Below are positions 7,888 to 15,909 of a DNA stretch of 64,000 nucleotides, one piece after another. The stretch covers positions 1 to 64,000 of the forward strand of contig NZ_WQCA01000006.1 in the NCBI RefSeq assembly GCF_013032445.1. The letters are read 5' to 3'. Position numbers and translations under genes: made by a program. Numbering within the stretch: the stretch's first letter is position 1; each line of letters begins with the position of its first letter. This DNA comes from Ruegeria arenilitoris (lineage in GTDB: Bacteria > Pseudomonadota > Alphaproteobacteria > Rhodobacterales > Rhodobacteraceae). Under the pieces are notes generated by a model, which saw only the letters and a program-made list of their open reading frames with translations, searched no databases and was not told the DNA's origin.

Positions 7888-9054
7888 ATGCTGTCCTCAC
7901 TGCGATCATCTGTTTTGACCCTCGGGCTGGCGCTTTTTGCCCTGCCCGCCCATGCCTTTGATACACAGGCCCGCGCGGCCTATGTGATGGATCAGACGAC
8001 TGGAACGGTCCTTTTGTCCAAAGAGGCGGATCAACCGCTTCCGCCCGCGTCGATGTCCAAGTTGATGACGCTCTATGTGGCGTTCGAGGCGTTGCGCGAT
8101 GGCCGGTTGACACTGGACGAAACACTACCGGTTTCTGAACACGCGATGAGCTATGGCGGCTCGACCATGTTCCTGAACACGCAAGATCGTGTCCGGGTCG
8201 AGGATCTGCTGCGCGGCATCATCGTTTTGTCAGGCAACGACGCCTGCGTGGTGATCGCCGAAGCGCTCAGCCCCGACGGGACCGAGGCCGGATTTGCCCG
8301 CTACATGACCCAGCGTGCCAAACAGATGGGCATGGACAACTCGAACTTCGCGAATTCCAATGGCTGGCCTGCAGCGGGTCACATGATGTCGGTACATGAC
8401 CTTGCGGTATTGGCGGACCGGCTGATTTCTGATTTTCCTGAGTATTATCCTCTGTTCGCCGAGGAAGTATTTGAATTCGACGGCCGCGCACCGTCGAACA
8501 AACGTAACCGCAACCCGCTGCTAAAATTGGGCATCGGTGCTGATGGTTTGAAAACCGGTCACACGCAAGAGGCCGGATATGGCCTTGTCGGCTCGGCCAA
8601 GCAAGGCGACCGCCGGGTGATCTTTGTTCTCACAGGCCTCGACAGCACCGCCCGCCGTGCAGAGGAGGCTGAGGCCGTGGTTAACTGGTCGTTTCGAAAT
8701 TTTGTCGAGAGGACAGTTGCCAACGCGGACACGCCGATAGCACAGGCCAAGATCTGGATGGGGGCAAAAAAGACAGTAGATCTGGTTCCTGAAGAGGATC
8801 TCACCCTGCTGTTCCCTGTGCTGGGCGACAAGAATATCGAGGCCGAAGTTGTTTACGAAGGTCCCGTCAACGCACCAGTTGAAAAGGGTCAGCAATTGGC
8901 TGAGCTGGTTATCAAGCCAGAAGGTCTGCCGGAAATCCGCCGTCCCTTGGTTGCCGCTGAAGCCGTTCCGAGCGGGGGGTTCGTTGTCCGAATGCTGACC
9001 GTGGGCGGTATCGTTGTGACCGATGTGATCGGCAATCCCTTGGACGCGTTTTGA
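7888..9054 (+). CDS. D-alanyl-D-alanine carboxypeptidase (PBP5/6 family)
   Basis: A perfect GGAGG lies 8 bp before ATG 7888. The 388-residue protein begins with a Sec signal peptide ending at AHA (about residue 24). It carries the three serine-peptidase motifs of class C penicillin-binding proteins: SMSK (S-x-x-K), LSGND (S-x-N) and LKTGH (K-T-G). A C-terminal beta-rich domain follows the catalytic domain, as in DacA/DacC. It should trim the terminal D-alanine from peptidoglycan pentapeptides in the periplasm. It is cotranscribed with the SPOR lipoprotein upstream, and its stop overlaps the tmk start. The exact paralogue (dacA versus dacC) cannot be decided. Confidence 0.95.
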   Translation: MLSSLRSSVLTLGLALFALPAHAFDTQARAAYVMDQTTGTVLLSKEADQPLPPASMSKLMTLYVAFEALRDGRLTLDETLPVSEHAMSYGGSTMFLNTQDRVRVEDLLRGIIVLSGNDACVVIAEALSPDGTEAGFARYMTQRAKQMGMDNSNFANSNGWPAAGHMMSVHDLAVLADRLISDFPEYYPLFAEEVFEFDGRAPSNKRNRNPLLKLGIGADGLKTGHTQEAGYGLVGSAKQGDRRVIFVLTGLDSTARRAEEAEAVVNWSFRNFVERTVANADTPIAQAKIWMGAKKTVDLVPEEDLTLLFPVLGDKNIEAEVVYEGPVNAPVEKGQQLAELVIKPEGLPEIRRPLVAAEAVPSGGFVVRMLTVGGIVVTDVIGNPLDAF

Positions 9055-9674
9055 CGAGCCCCGGGTTGTTTCTGACCTTTGAAGGCATTGACGGATCGGG
9101 CAAATCCTCGCAGGCAAGAATGCTTGCGGATCGCTTGCGGGATCTGGGCCGTGAAGTCGTTCTGACGCGTGAACCCGGCGGATCGGTTGGGGCTGAGGAA
9201 ATCCGTCGTCTGGTTTTGGAAGGCGACCCCGATCGCTGGTCGGCTGAGACGGAACTGCTGCTGTTCACCGCCGCCCGGCGCGACCATCTGGAACGCACCA
9301 TCGAACCGGCCCTGGCAGTGGGCAAAGTGGTGATCTGCGACCGTTTCGCCGACAGCACCCGCATGTATCAGGGCCTGTCGCGCGGCAACCTGCGCGCGGT
9401 GGTTGACCAGTTGCATAGTCTGATGATTGGGCGCGAACCTGACCTGACCCTGCTGATCGACATGGACCCACAAACCGGCCTAACCCGCGCCAAGGGGCGG
9501 CAAGGAACTGAGGAACGGTTCGAAGATTTCGGTGTGGATCTGCAGGAGAAGATGCGCGCAGGCTTTCTGGCACTGGCCGATGAATTCGCGGACCGTTTCC
9601 GGGTGATCGACGGCAATCGGGACATGGACAGCGTTGCACAGGATGTGACAGAAATCGTCCTGCAAGCACTGTGA
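9051..9674 (+). CDS. tmk: Thymidylate kinase
   Basis: This 207-residue enzyme phosphorylates dTMP to dTDP. The P-loop FEGIDGSGKSSQ lies at residues 9-20, the DRx motif is in VICDRFADSTRMYQG, and a lid region follows with RGTEERFEDFG-like arginines. The start is TTG at 9051, overlapping the TGA of the carboxypeptidase; the first in-frame ATG lies after the P-loop, so the TTG start is forced. This suggests modest, coupled translation. holB begins 10 bp downstream, the classic tmk-holB order. Confidence 0.96.
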   Translation: MTSPGLFLTFEGIDGSGKSSQARMLADRLRDLGREVVLTREPGGSVGAEEIRRLVLEGDPDRWSAETELLLFTAARRDHLERTIEPALAVGKVVICDRFADSTRMYQGLSRGNLRAVVDQLHSLMIGREPDLTLLIDMDPQTGLTRAKGRQGTEERFEDFGVDLQEKMRAGFLALADEFADRFRVIDGNRDMDSVAQDVTEIVLQAL

Positions 9675-9684
9675 CGGGCGATAG

Positions 9685-10806
9685 ATGAGCGACGACACCC
9701 CAATCCCGGATCAGGCCCCCGGAGCCCCGCATCCGCGTGAAACCCAGCACCTGTTCGGACAGGCTGAGGCCGAGCAGGCGTTTCTGAGCGCCTACACCTC
9801 GGACCGGCTACATCATGGCTGGCTTCTGACCGGCCCGCGCGGGGTGGGTAAGGCAACGCTGGCCTGGCGGATCGCCCGGTTTTTGCTGGCAACGCCTCCG
9901 GTCGAAGAGGATGGGCTGTTCGGTGCGCCCCCGCCGCCCGAGTCGCTGGAGATTGATCCCGACCATCCCGTCGCCCACCGTATTCTGGCCGGGGCCGAGC
10001 CGGGCCTTGCTGCCATCACCCGCTCGCTGAATGATCAGGGGCGGCTGCGCAACGAAATCGTTGTTGATGACATTCGCAAGCTTGGGAAGTTCTTTGGTCT
10101 GTCGTCCGCCGATGGCGGGCGTCGGGTTGTCATCGTGGATTCGGCGGATGAGATGAATGTCAGCGCGGCCAATGCCCTGCTGAAGATGCTCGAAGAACCG
10201 CCCGCGCGCACGACGTTGCTGCTGATCTCGCACCAACCGTCGCGCCTGTTGCCGACGATCCGGTCGCGCTGTCGCACCCTGCGGCTATCCCCCCTTGGCC
10301 CCGAGGATATGCAAGCTGCGCTTTCGCAAACCGGTGCGGAATTGTCCGGACAAACCGACCATCTGGCCGCACTGGCCGCCGGGTCCGTGGGTGATGCGGT
10401 CCGATTGATCAATCTGGGCGGGCTGGAGATTTACGCCGAACTTATCGCTATTCTGAGTACCCTGCCCCGCATGGATCGCCAACGTGCGTTGAAACTGGCC
10501 GAGGCCGCCGCCCAGCGCGGTGCAGCCGACCGGTTTGAATTGTTGCTCACGCTGATCGATGTCGCTTTGTCGCGCCTCGCCCTGACCGGTGCTACCGGCA
10601 CACCACCATCCCCAGAGGCCGCCCCGAATGAAGCCGAAACGCTGGCGCGCTTGTCCTCATCTCCGCATCAAGCCCGCCAATGGGCCGAGGTCGCGGCGAC
10701 AATCACAGCCCGCGCGCGACATGGTCAGGCGGTGAACCTTGACCCTGCCGCTCTGGTCCTAGATACGGTGTTCAAGATACAGGAAAGCGCCGGTCAGAGC
10801 AGATGA
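9685..10806 (+). CDS. holB: DNA polymerase III delta-prime subunit
   Basis: This 373-residue AAA+ clamp-loader subunit has GPRGVGKATLAWRIA as P-loop (about residues 49-63), the VVIVDSADEMNVSAANALLKMLEEPP Walker B/sensor region and SRCRTLRLSPL (arginine-finger SRC motif). The zinc-finger cysteines of E. coli HolB are not evident between these motifs, as in many alphaproteobacterial versions. It works with tau/gamma and delta to load the sliding clamp. It overlaps tatD by 4 bp. Confidence 0.95.
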   Translation: MSDDTPIPDQAPGAPHPRETQHLFGQAEAEQAFLSAYTSDRLHHGWLLTGPRGVGKATLAWRIARFLLATPPVEEDGLFGAPPPPESLEIDPDHPVAHRILAGAEPGLAAITRSLNDQGRLRNEIVVDDIRKLGKFFGLSSADGGRRVVIVDSADEMNVSAANALLKMLEEPPARTTLLLISHQPSRLLPTIRSRCRTLRLSPLGPEDMQAALSQTGAELSGQTDHLAALAAGSVGDAVRLINLGGLEIYAELIAILSTLPRMDRQRALKLAEAAAQRGAADRFELLLTLIDVALSRLALTGATGTPPSPEAAPNEAETLARLSSSPHQARQWAEVAATITARARHGQAVNLDPAALVLDTVFKIQESAGQSR

Positions 10807-11609
10807 GCGACACGCCCCAGATTACCGACAGCCATTGCCATCTGGACTTCCCCGATTTCGAGGGGCAACTGGACCAGATCGTCGCCAACGCCGCCGAGGC
10901 GGGCGTGACCCATATGGTCACGATCTGCACGCGCCTGCGCAACGAACCCACCGTCCGCGCCATTGCCGAGGCCCACGCGCCGGTCTTCTATGCCGCCGGC
11001 ACCCACCCCATGAGCGCGGCGGATGAACCGATGGTGACCGTCGACGAACTGGTCGCTTTGGCGCAGCATCCCAAGTTCGTGGGCATCGGCGAAACCGGGC
11101 TGGATTACCACTACACCGCTGACAGTGCCGACGTGCAGAAGCAATCGCTGCGCGTCCATATCGAGGCCGCGCAACGCACCGGCCTGCCTCTGATCATCCA
11201 CGCCCGCGCGGCAGATGATGACGTGGCGCGCATACTGGCCGAGGAACACCGCAACGCACCCTACTCCTGCGTCATGCATTGCTTTTCGTCCTCGGCGGAA
11301 CTGGCCAAAGCCGCGCTGGATCTGGGTTTTTACCTGTCCATGTCCGGCATTGCCGCTTTCCCCAAAAGCCAGGAGTTGCGCGATATCTTCGCCGCCGCTC
11401 CGGTTGACCGCGTGCTTGTGGAAACCGACGCACCCTATCTGGCGCCACCGCCCTATCGCGGCAAGCGCAACGAACCGGCCTATACTGCCCACACCGCCCG
11501 CAAGGGGGCCGAGGTGTTCGGCATGGACTACGCCGATTTCGCGGCCCAGACCCAGGCCAATTTCGACCAGCTGTTCACCAAAGCCGCAACCTACAAGGCG
11601 GCCGCATGA
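10803..11609 (+). CDS. TatD family metal-dependent hydrolase
   Basis: This 268-residue TIM-barrel deoxyribonuclease family protein shows TDSHCHLDF near the N-terminus (H-x-H metal ligands), GIGETGLDYHY (catalytic Glu), IHAR, MHCFS and VETDAPYLAP (Asp ligand). Family members act as 3'-5' exonucleases on DNA or as D-aminoacyl-related hydrolases. It sits inside the tmk-holB cluster with ATGA overlaps at both ends, as in many alphaproteobacteria, and is probably cytoplasmic. Confidence 0.95.
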   Translation: MSDTPQITDSHCHLDFPDFEGQLDQIVANAAEAGVTHMVTICTRLRNEPTVRAIAEAHAPVFYAAGTHPMSAADEPMVTVDELVALAQHPKFVGIGETGLDYHYTADSADVQKQSLRVHIEAAQRTGLPLIIHARAADDDVARILAEEHRNAPYSCVMHCFSSSAELAKAALDLGFYLSMSGIAAFPKSQELRDIFAAAPVDRVLVETDAPYLAPPPYRGKRNEPAYTAHTARKGAEVFGMDYADFAAQTQANFDQLFTKAATYKAAA

Positions 11610-12403
11610 CCGAGCTGCGCTGCACCATCCTCGGTTGCGGCTCTTCCGGCGGTGTGCCCCGGCTGGGCGGGCATTGGGGCGAGTGTGACCCGAACAACCC
11701 CAGAAACGTTCGCCGACGCTGCTCGATGCTGGTGGAGCGCGACGGTCCCGAGGGCACCACATCCGTTCTGATCGACACTACGCCGGACATGCGCAGCCAA
11801 TTGCTGAGCACAGGAACCGGGCGGCTGGACGGAGTGGTCTATACGCACAGCCACGCGGACCACGTGCACGGCATCGACGATCTGCGCATGATCGTCTTTA
11901 ATATGAAGGCGCGTGTTCCTGTTTGGGCCGATGGCGACACCCAAAATGATCTGTTGGGGCGGTTCGGATATGCGTTCATTCAGCCCGACAGCTCTCCGTA
12001 CCCGCCGATCTTGGACCTGAAAACCATCGACGGCCCGTTCGAAATCGACGGCCCCGGTGGCCCGATCCCGCTTCATCCGTTCAAGGTCAACCACGGCTCG
12101 ATCGACTCGCTGGGGTTCAAGATGGGCAAGCTGGTCTATCTGCCGGATGTGGCCGAATTCTACGACGACTCCTGGGCCCTGATGGAAGGGTTGGATTGTC
12201 TGATCATCGACGCCCTGCGCAGATCGCCGCACCCCACCCATGCGCATCTGGAAAAGACGCTGGGTTGGATTGACCAGTTGAAACCCAAACGCGCGGTGCT
12301 GACCAATATGCATATCGACCTCGACTATGCCACGGTCGAATCTGAGACCGCCGATCACGTCACTCCTGCCTATGATGGCATGGTGATCCGTCAGGCTTTG
12401 TAA
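11606..12403 (+). CDS. MBL-fold metallo-hydrolase (PhnP-like)
   Basis: This 265-residue metallo-beta-lactamase-fold protein starts with LGCGSSGGVPRLGGHWGEC and carries the metal-binding THSHADHVHGIDDLR motif. Later NHGSIDSLGFK, LPDVAEFYDD and NMHIDLDY supply further ligands. It resembles PhnP (cyclic ribose-phosphodiesterase) and RNase Z-like proteins. There are no phn genes nearby, so a phosphonate role is not supported here. Its start overlaps the tatD stop (ATGA). Confidence 0.88.
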   Translation: MTELRCTILGCGSSGGVPRLGGHWGECDPNNPRNVRRRCSMLVERDGPEGTTSVLIDTTPDMRSQLLSTGTGRLDGVVYTHSHADHVHGIDDLRMIVFNMKARVPVWADGDTQNDLLGRFGYAFIQPDSSPYPPILDLKTIDGPFEIDGPGGPIPLHPFKVNHGSIDSLGFKMGKLVYLPDVAEFYDDSWALMEGLDCLIIDALRRSPHPTHAHLEKTLGWIDQLKPKRAVLTNMHIDLDYATVESETADHVTPAYDGMVIRQAL

Positions 12404-12445
12404 GACGCTGCGGACGCGGCCTGCGATATCCCTCTGGGTGGCAAG

Positions 12446-13378
12446 ATGCTGCAAAGCCTGATCGACGTCATTCTGCCGGTTTTTCTGGTTATCGGAGCGG
12501 GATACGCCGCGACATCATTGGGGTATTTCAAAGAGGTCCATGTAGACGGGCTGATGAAGTTCACCCAAGGCTTCGCGATCCCCTGCTTGCTGTTTCTCGC
12601 CATCGCGCATCTGGACCTGAGCAGCAGTTTCGACCCCCGGCTTCTGGCCAGTTTTTATACGGCCGCGGCGGTGTGTTTCACCGCTGGCCTGTTCGGCGCC
12701 CGCCTGATCTTTCGCCGCGACTGGGAGGATTGCGTCGCCATAGGGTTCTGTTGCCTGTTCTCGAACTCGGTCCTGCTGGGCCTGCCGATTACTGAACGCG
12801 CCTACGGGCCCGGAAACCTGTCCGGCAACTATGCGATCATCGCCTTCCACGCACCGTTTTGTTATGCTGTCGGCATCACTGTGATGGAGGTGGTCCGCAA
12901 CCGTGGCAATGGCGGCGGGCTTATGGTGCGGTCGGTTCTGACAGCGATGTTCCGCAACGCCCTGATCCTTGGTATCGCGCTGGGTTTTGTCGTCAACTTG
13001 TCCGGGGTCGGCGTGCCCTCGGTAGTGGACGAGGCGCTTGGCCTTATAACCCGCGCCGCTCTGCCCGGTGCCCTGTTTGCATTGGGCGGCGTGCTGGTCA
13101 AATACAAGCCCGAAGGTGACCTGCGTGCGATTGCCTATGTCTGCGCCATTTCCCTGATGCTGCACCCCAGCCTTGTGTGGCTGTTCGGCTCGTCGCTGGG
13201 CTTGCCGCAGGACCTGTTCCGCTCGGGCGTGCTGAACGCGGCAATGGCACCGGGGTTTAACGCCTATATCTTCGCCAACATGTATGGCCGGGCCAAACGG
13301 GTCGCGGCCTCATCCGTGTTGGTCGGAACAGCGGTCTCCATCCTGTCAGTCTGGTTCTGGCTGACACTTTTAGGCTGA
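12446..13378 (+). CDS. AEC (auxin efflux carrier) family transporter
   Basis: This 310-residue integral membrane protein has about ten hydrophobic segments in two halves, starting MLQSLIDVILPVFLVIGAGYAA. It contains the family-typical LLFLAIAHLDL and LPITERAYG regions, and a C-terminal NAAMAPGFNAYIFANMY motif in place of the more usual P-x-A-x-N. AEC permeases export or import small organic anions; the substrate cannot be told. It follows the PhnP-like gene by 42 bp and may be the last gene of the tmk operon. Confidence 0.9.
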   Translation: MLQSLIDVILPVFLVIGAGYAATSLGYFKEVHVDGLMKFTQGFAIPCLLFLAIAHLDLSSSFDPRLLASFYTAAAVCFTAGLFGARLIFRRDWEDCVAIGFCCLFSNSVLLGLPITERAYGPGNLSGNYAIIAFHAPFCYAVGITVMEVVRNRGNGGGLMVRSVLTAMFRNALILGIALGFVVNLSGVGVPSVVDEALGLITRAALPGALFALGGVLVKYKPEGDLRAIAYVCAISLMLHPSLVWLFGSSLGLPQDLFRSGVLNAAMAPGFNAYIFANMYGRAKRVAASSVLVGTAVSILSVWFWLTLLG

Positions 13379-13449
13379 CCTCAGAACGGTTTGGATTGAC
13401 TTTGTTGCGGCAGGAAACACCTATCGGGAAAGCAGACAGGATCAAGTAA

Positions 13450-14148
13450 ATGCCCCACGCCCTAATCGTCGCCCATGGCCAGCCGTCCGACCCGATCCCG
13501 GCTGATCAGGCGTTGGCCAAATATGCCGCCGAGGTGGATGCCTTGTGTGATGGCGTGACTGTGCGTTCTGCCACGCTGGCTGCACCGGACGTTTTCGAAA
13601 AGCGCGTCGCAGAACTGACCGATGACGCCGTGATCTATCCGCTTTTCATGGCCAAGGGCTGGTTTGTCACCAGCGCCCTGCCAAAGCGTCTGTCCGGGCG
13701 AAACCTGCGCATTCTCGATCCTTTGGGTGTGGACCCGAACCTGCCGAGACTGGTTGCAGCGGCACTGCGTGACACGCTGAACGAAAACCAATGGACCGCG
13801 GAGGAGACCGATCTGGTGCTGGCCGCCCACGGATCCGGCCGCAGCCGCAACCCCTCAGCCGTGGCCCGCGCCTTTGCAACTGACCTGGCGCAGCACCTGG
13901 CGTTCAAATCGACGCGTCTGGGGTTCGTCGAAGAGCCCCCCTCTATTACCGAAGCCGCCACGGGCCTGTCTGATCAGGCCTTGTGCCTGCCGTATTTTGC
14001 CTGCCATGGCGGCCATGTGATTGATGATGTTCCGCAAGAACTGAACGCGGCTGCGTTCCAAGGCCATGTGATGCCCGTGGTTGGCGAACTGCCCCGGATC
14101 AAGCAGCACATTGCAACCACCCTGTCCCGCCTATTCCACGAGACCTGA
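13450..14148 (+). CDS. CbiX/SirB-like chelatase-fold protein
   Basis: This 232-residue protein resembles the sirohydrochlorin chelatase superfamily. The N-terminus reads HALIVAHGQPSDP; the second lobe has LVLAAHGSGRSRNPSAVA and a CHGGHVIDDVP segment with histidines that could bind metal. Two similar lobes suggest a complete CbiX(L)-type fold. No other cobalamin or siroheme gene is adjacent, so the tetrapyrrole and metal are unknown and it may not be a true chelatase. A gap of 71 bp separates it from the AEC gene; AGGATCAAG precedes the ATG. Confidence 0.8.
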   Translation: MPHALIVAHGQPSDPIPADQALAKYAAEVDALCDGVTVRSATLAAPDVFEKRVAELTDDAVIYPLFMAKGWFVTSALPKRLSGRNLRILDPLGVDPNLPRLVAAALRDTLNENQWTAEETDLVLAAHGSGRSRNPSAVARAFATDLAQHLAFKSTRLGFVEEPPSITEAATGLSDQALCLPYFACHGGHVIDDVPQELNAAAFQGHVMPVVGELPRIKQHIATTLSRLFHET

Positions 14149-14214
14149 TCGTCCGGACATCCGCGGGTTTTGACACTGCAGGAGTTGGCTCGATCACCCC
14201 GGAAGAGGCACCCC

Positions 14215-15204
14215 CTACTGCCGCCCCACAAGCGCTGAATAAAGGCAGTGGCGGGACCTGCCTTTCCTTTTGGCTTCGTACAGAGCCAGGTCCGCCGCAT
14301 TCAGGATTTCGGCGGCTTTGAGGGGCTTGAACTGAGTGGACAATGCGGTTCCGATGCTGGCGGAAATCCGGCAGGTGTTCTTCTCGAACACCATCGGCGT
14401 TTGCAACCGGTCGATCAGACGCGCCGCAATTGCCGAAAGAATAACTTCGTCCGACAGGCCTTTGAATATAATTACAAACTCATCCCCGCCGATGCGCGCC
14501 ACCGTATCGTCATTGCGGGTTTCCTCAACCATGATCCGGGCGGCCTGCTGCAAGACATAGTCCCCCGCAGCGTGTCCATACTGGTCGTTGACCGATTTGA
14601 AGAAGTCCAGATCCAGATGCATCAGCGCAAACGGTGAATTCCCGGACACCAGATGCCCCAGCAAGACGTCCATCGCCCGCCGGTTCTTCAACCCGGTCAA
14701 CATGTCGGTAAAGGCTCGCTCCTCAGCCGCCAACATCGCACCCTGCAGCCGCAGGTTCAGCGATCGCGAGGCCTCCATCGCGGCGGACTTGGCCTCGACC
14801 AGATATAGCAGTTCGATGGCAAGATCGGTGCCCGAGAAATCCGCGCTTGTCAGGGCATAGTCGCGCACCGCATCCAGAATCGAGATACCAAAGGACAGGT
14901 TGATAACCGCGCCCTTTCCCTGCGGCAGAGGGGAGATCAGCCCTTTCAACGCTGTGCGCGGGGTGTCGTGAAGCTTGAGGTGCAGCTTGGCTCCGGCCAG
15001 CGTCATAAGCCCCGACAACGTTGTCACGGCACGTGGCCGCACCAGTTCAAAGACGTCCAGAAAATCTTTTCCGGCCATCGGCTGATCGGGGCGTAATTTC
15101 TGCAATGTCGGCCCTACACGTTTTATCTGCCCGCCTTCGTCCACCAACACGAACATCGGGCATAGCGTTTCTAGAAGCGCCGACAGATCACTGGTATCCA
15201 TCAT
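14215..15204 (-). CDS. HNOBA-like diguanylate cyclase (GGDEF) coupled to H-NOX-like protein
   Basis: This 329-residue protein has an N-terminal PAS-like domain of the heme-NO-binding-associated type (about residues 10-125), a short signalling helix, and a GGDEF domain (about 165-325). The active-site motif is intact (RIGGDEFVIIF), with LDLDFFKSVNDQYGHAAGD upstream. An inhibitory I-site R-x-x-D (RNDD) is present in the right place, so product feedback by c-di-GMP is likely. No EAL domain is present. It starts within the stop codon of the H-NOX-like gene (ATGA), so the two are coupled and likely form a sensor-cyclase pair in the cytoplasm. Confidence 0.9.
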   Translation of the reverse strand: MMDTSDLSALLETLCPMFVLVDEGGQIKRVGPTLQKLRPDQPMAGKDFLDVFELVRPRAVTTLSGLMTLAGAKLHLKLHDTPRTALKGLISPLPQGKGAVINLSFGISILDAVRDYALTSADFSGTDLAIELLYLVEAKSAAMEASRSLNLRLQGAMLAAEERAFTDMLTGLKNRRAMDVLLGHLVSGNSPFALMHLDLDFFKSVNDQYGHAAGDYVLQQAARIMVEETRNDDTVARIGGDEFVIIFKGLSDEVILSAIAARLIDRLQTPMVFEKNTCRISASIGTALSTQFKPLKAAEILNAADLALYEAKRKGRSRHCLYSALVGRQ

Positions 15205-15788
15205 GTTTTTCGCGCCCCCAGATCGAAATGACGCCCCTCGGCAAATGCGCTTTCGACAAGAACAATCGAGATGACCTCAGCCTCGCCCTCCTGCCCGTCA
15301 TGAGACAGCATCGCCAAAGCTCCGTAATCATCGGCTATTGCACGCAGGACACCGACCATCACGCTGGAATAGCCGGGCAGACCTGGATGGCAGAACAGCT
15401 GATATTCCGTTGGCGCCTTCTCTCTCAGTTCAAGTGCGGGCAGGTTGAGGTCGGAAACGGCCAGCCGCACCCGGTCGGACAGATCGTCCAGCGAGTGCAG
15501 GAATTCGACATAACTGACACCGCCAAAGCGCAGCAGCCGCCGCAGATCCTCCATATTCGGATGAGAAACCAGGTAGGTTCCCAGATCCTCAAGGATTTCG
15601 GCGCGCGGGCGGTGCAGGTCTGCACAAAGCGCGTCCAGAATCCGAACGGTCATGTCATCGTCGTAGACCAGCATGGCCTCGAACTCGACAAAGCCGAGTT
15701 CGGCGTCCTCGGTCACGCGCAACCAGCAAGACTGCCCGTAAGTCGCGCAAACAAAAGACTGTACCGCCCGATTGATCAGACCATGCAT
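15201..15788 (-). CDS. H-NOX-fold protein lacking the heme-ligand histidine
   Basis: The start was set at ATG 15788 because the family begins with M-H/Y-G-L-I/V-N; an in-frame TTG at 15830 has its purine stretch too close. The 195-residue protein aligns well with bacterial H-NOX proteins across the fold (MHGLINRAVQSFV, LEDLGTYLV, EFLHSLDDLSDRVRL). At the proximal heme-ligand position, normally His in LHxRV, it has Ser104 (LSDRV). The Y-x-S-x-R propionate-binding motif is replaced by a CHPGL-type sequence. It may therefore not bind heme conventionally, though His98 is close. It is coupled to the downstream GGDEF protein and probably regulates it. Alignment is from memory of the family. Confidence 0.8.
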   Translation of the reverse strand: MHGLINRAVQSFVCATYGQSCWLRVTEDAELGFVEFEAMLVYDDDMTVRILDALCADLHRPRAEILEDLGTYLVSHPNMEDLRRLLRFGGVSYVEFLHSLDDLSDRVRLAVSDLNLPALELREKAPTEYQLFCHPGLPGYSSVMVGVLRAIADDYGALAMLSHDGQEGEAEVISIVLVESAFAEGRHFDLGARKT

Positions 15789-15909
15789 GAGATGTCCCAG
15801 ATTGGTTTCTGTGCCAATCTGACCTGACAATCCTTAACAAAACCCCAAGATGGTTGGTGAGATACCGACAATCTGATTGAGTCTCACGGCGGAAGGCATT
15901 GACCAAAAA

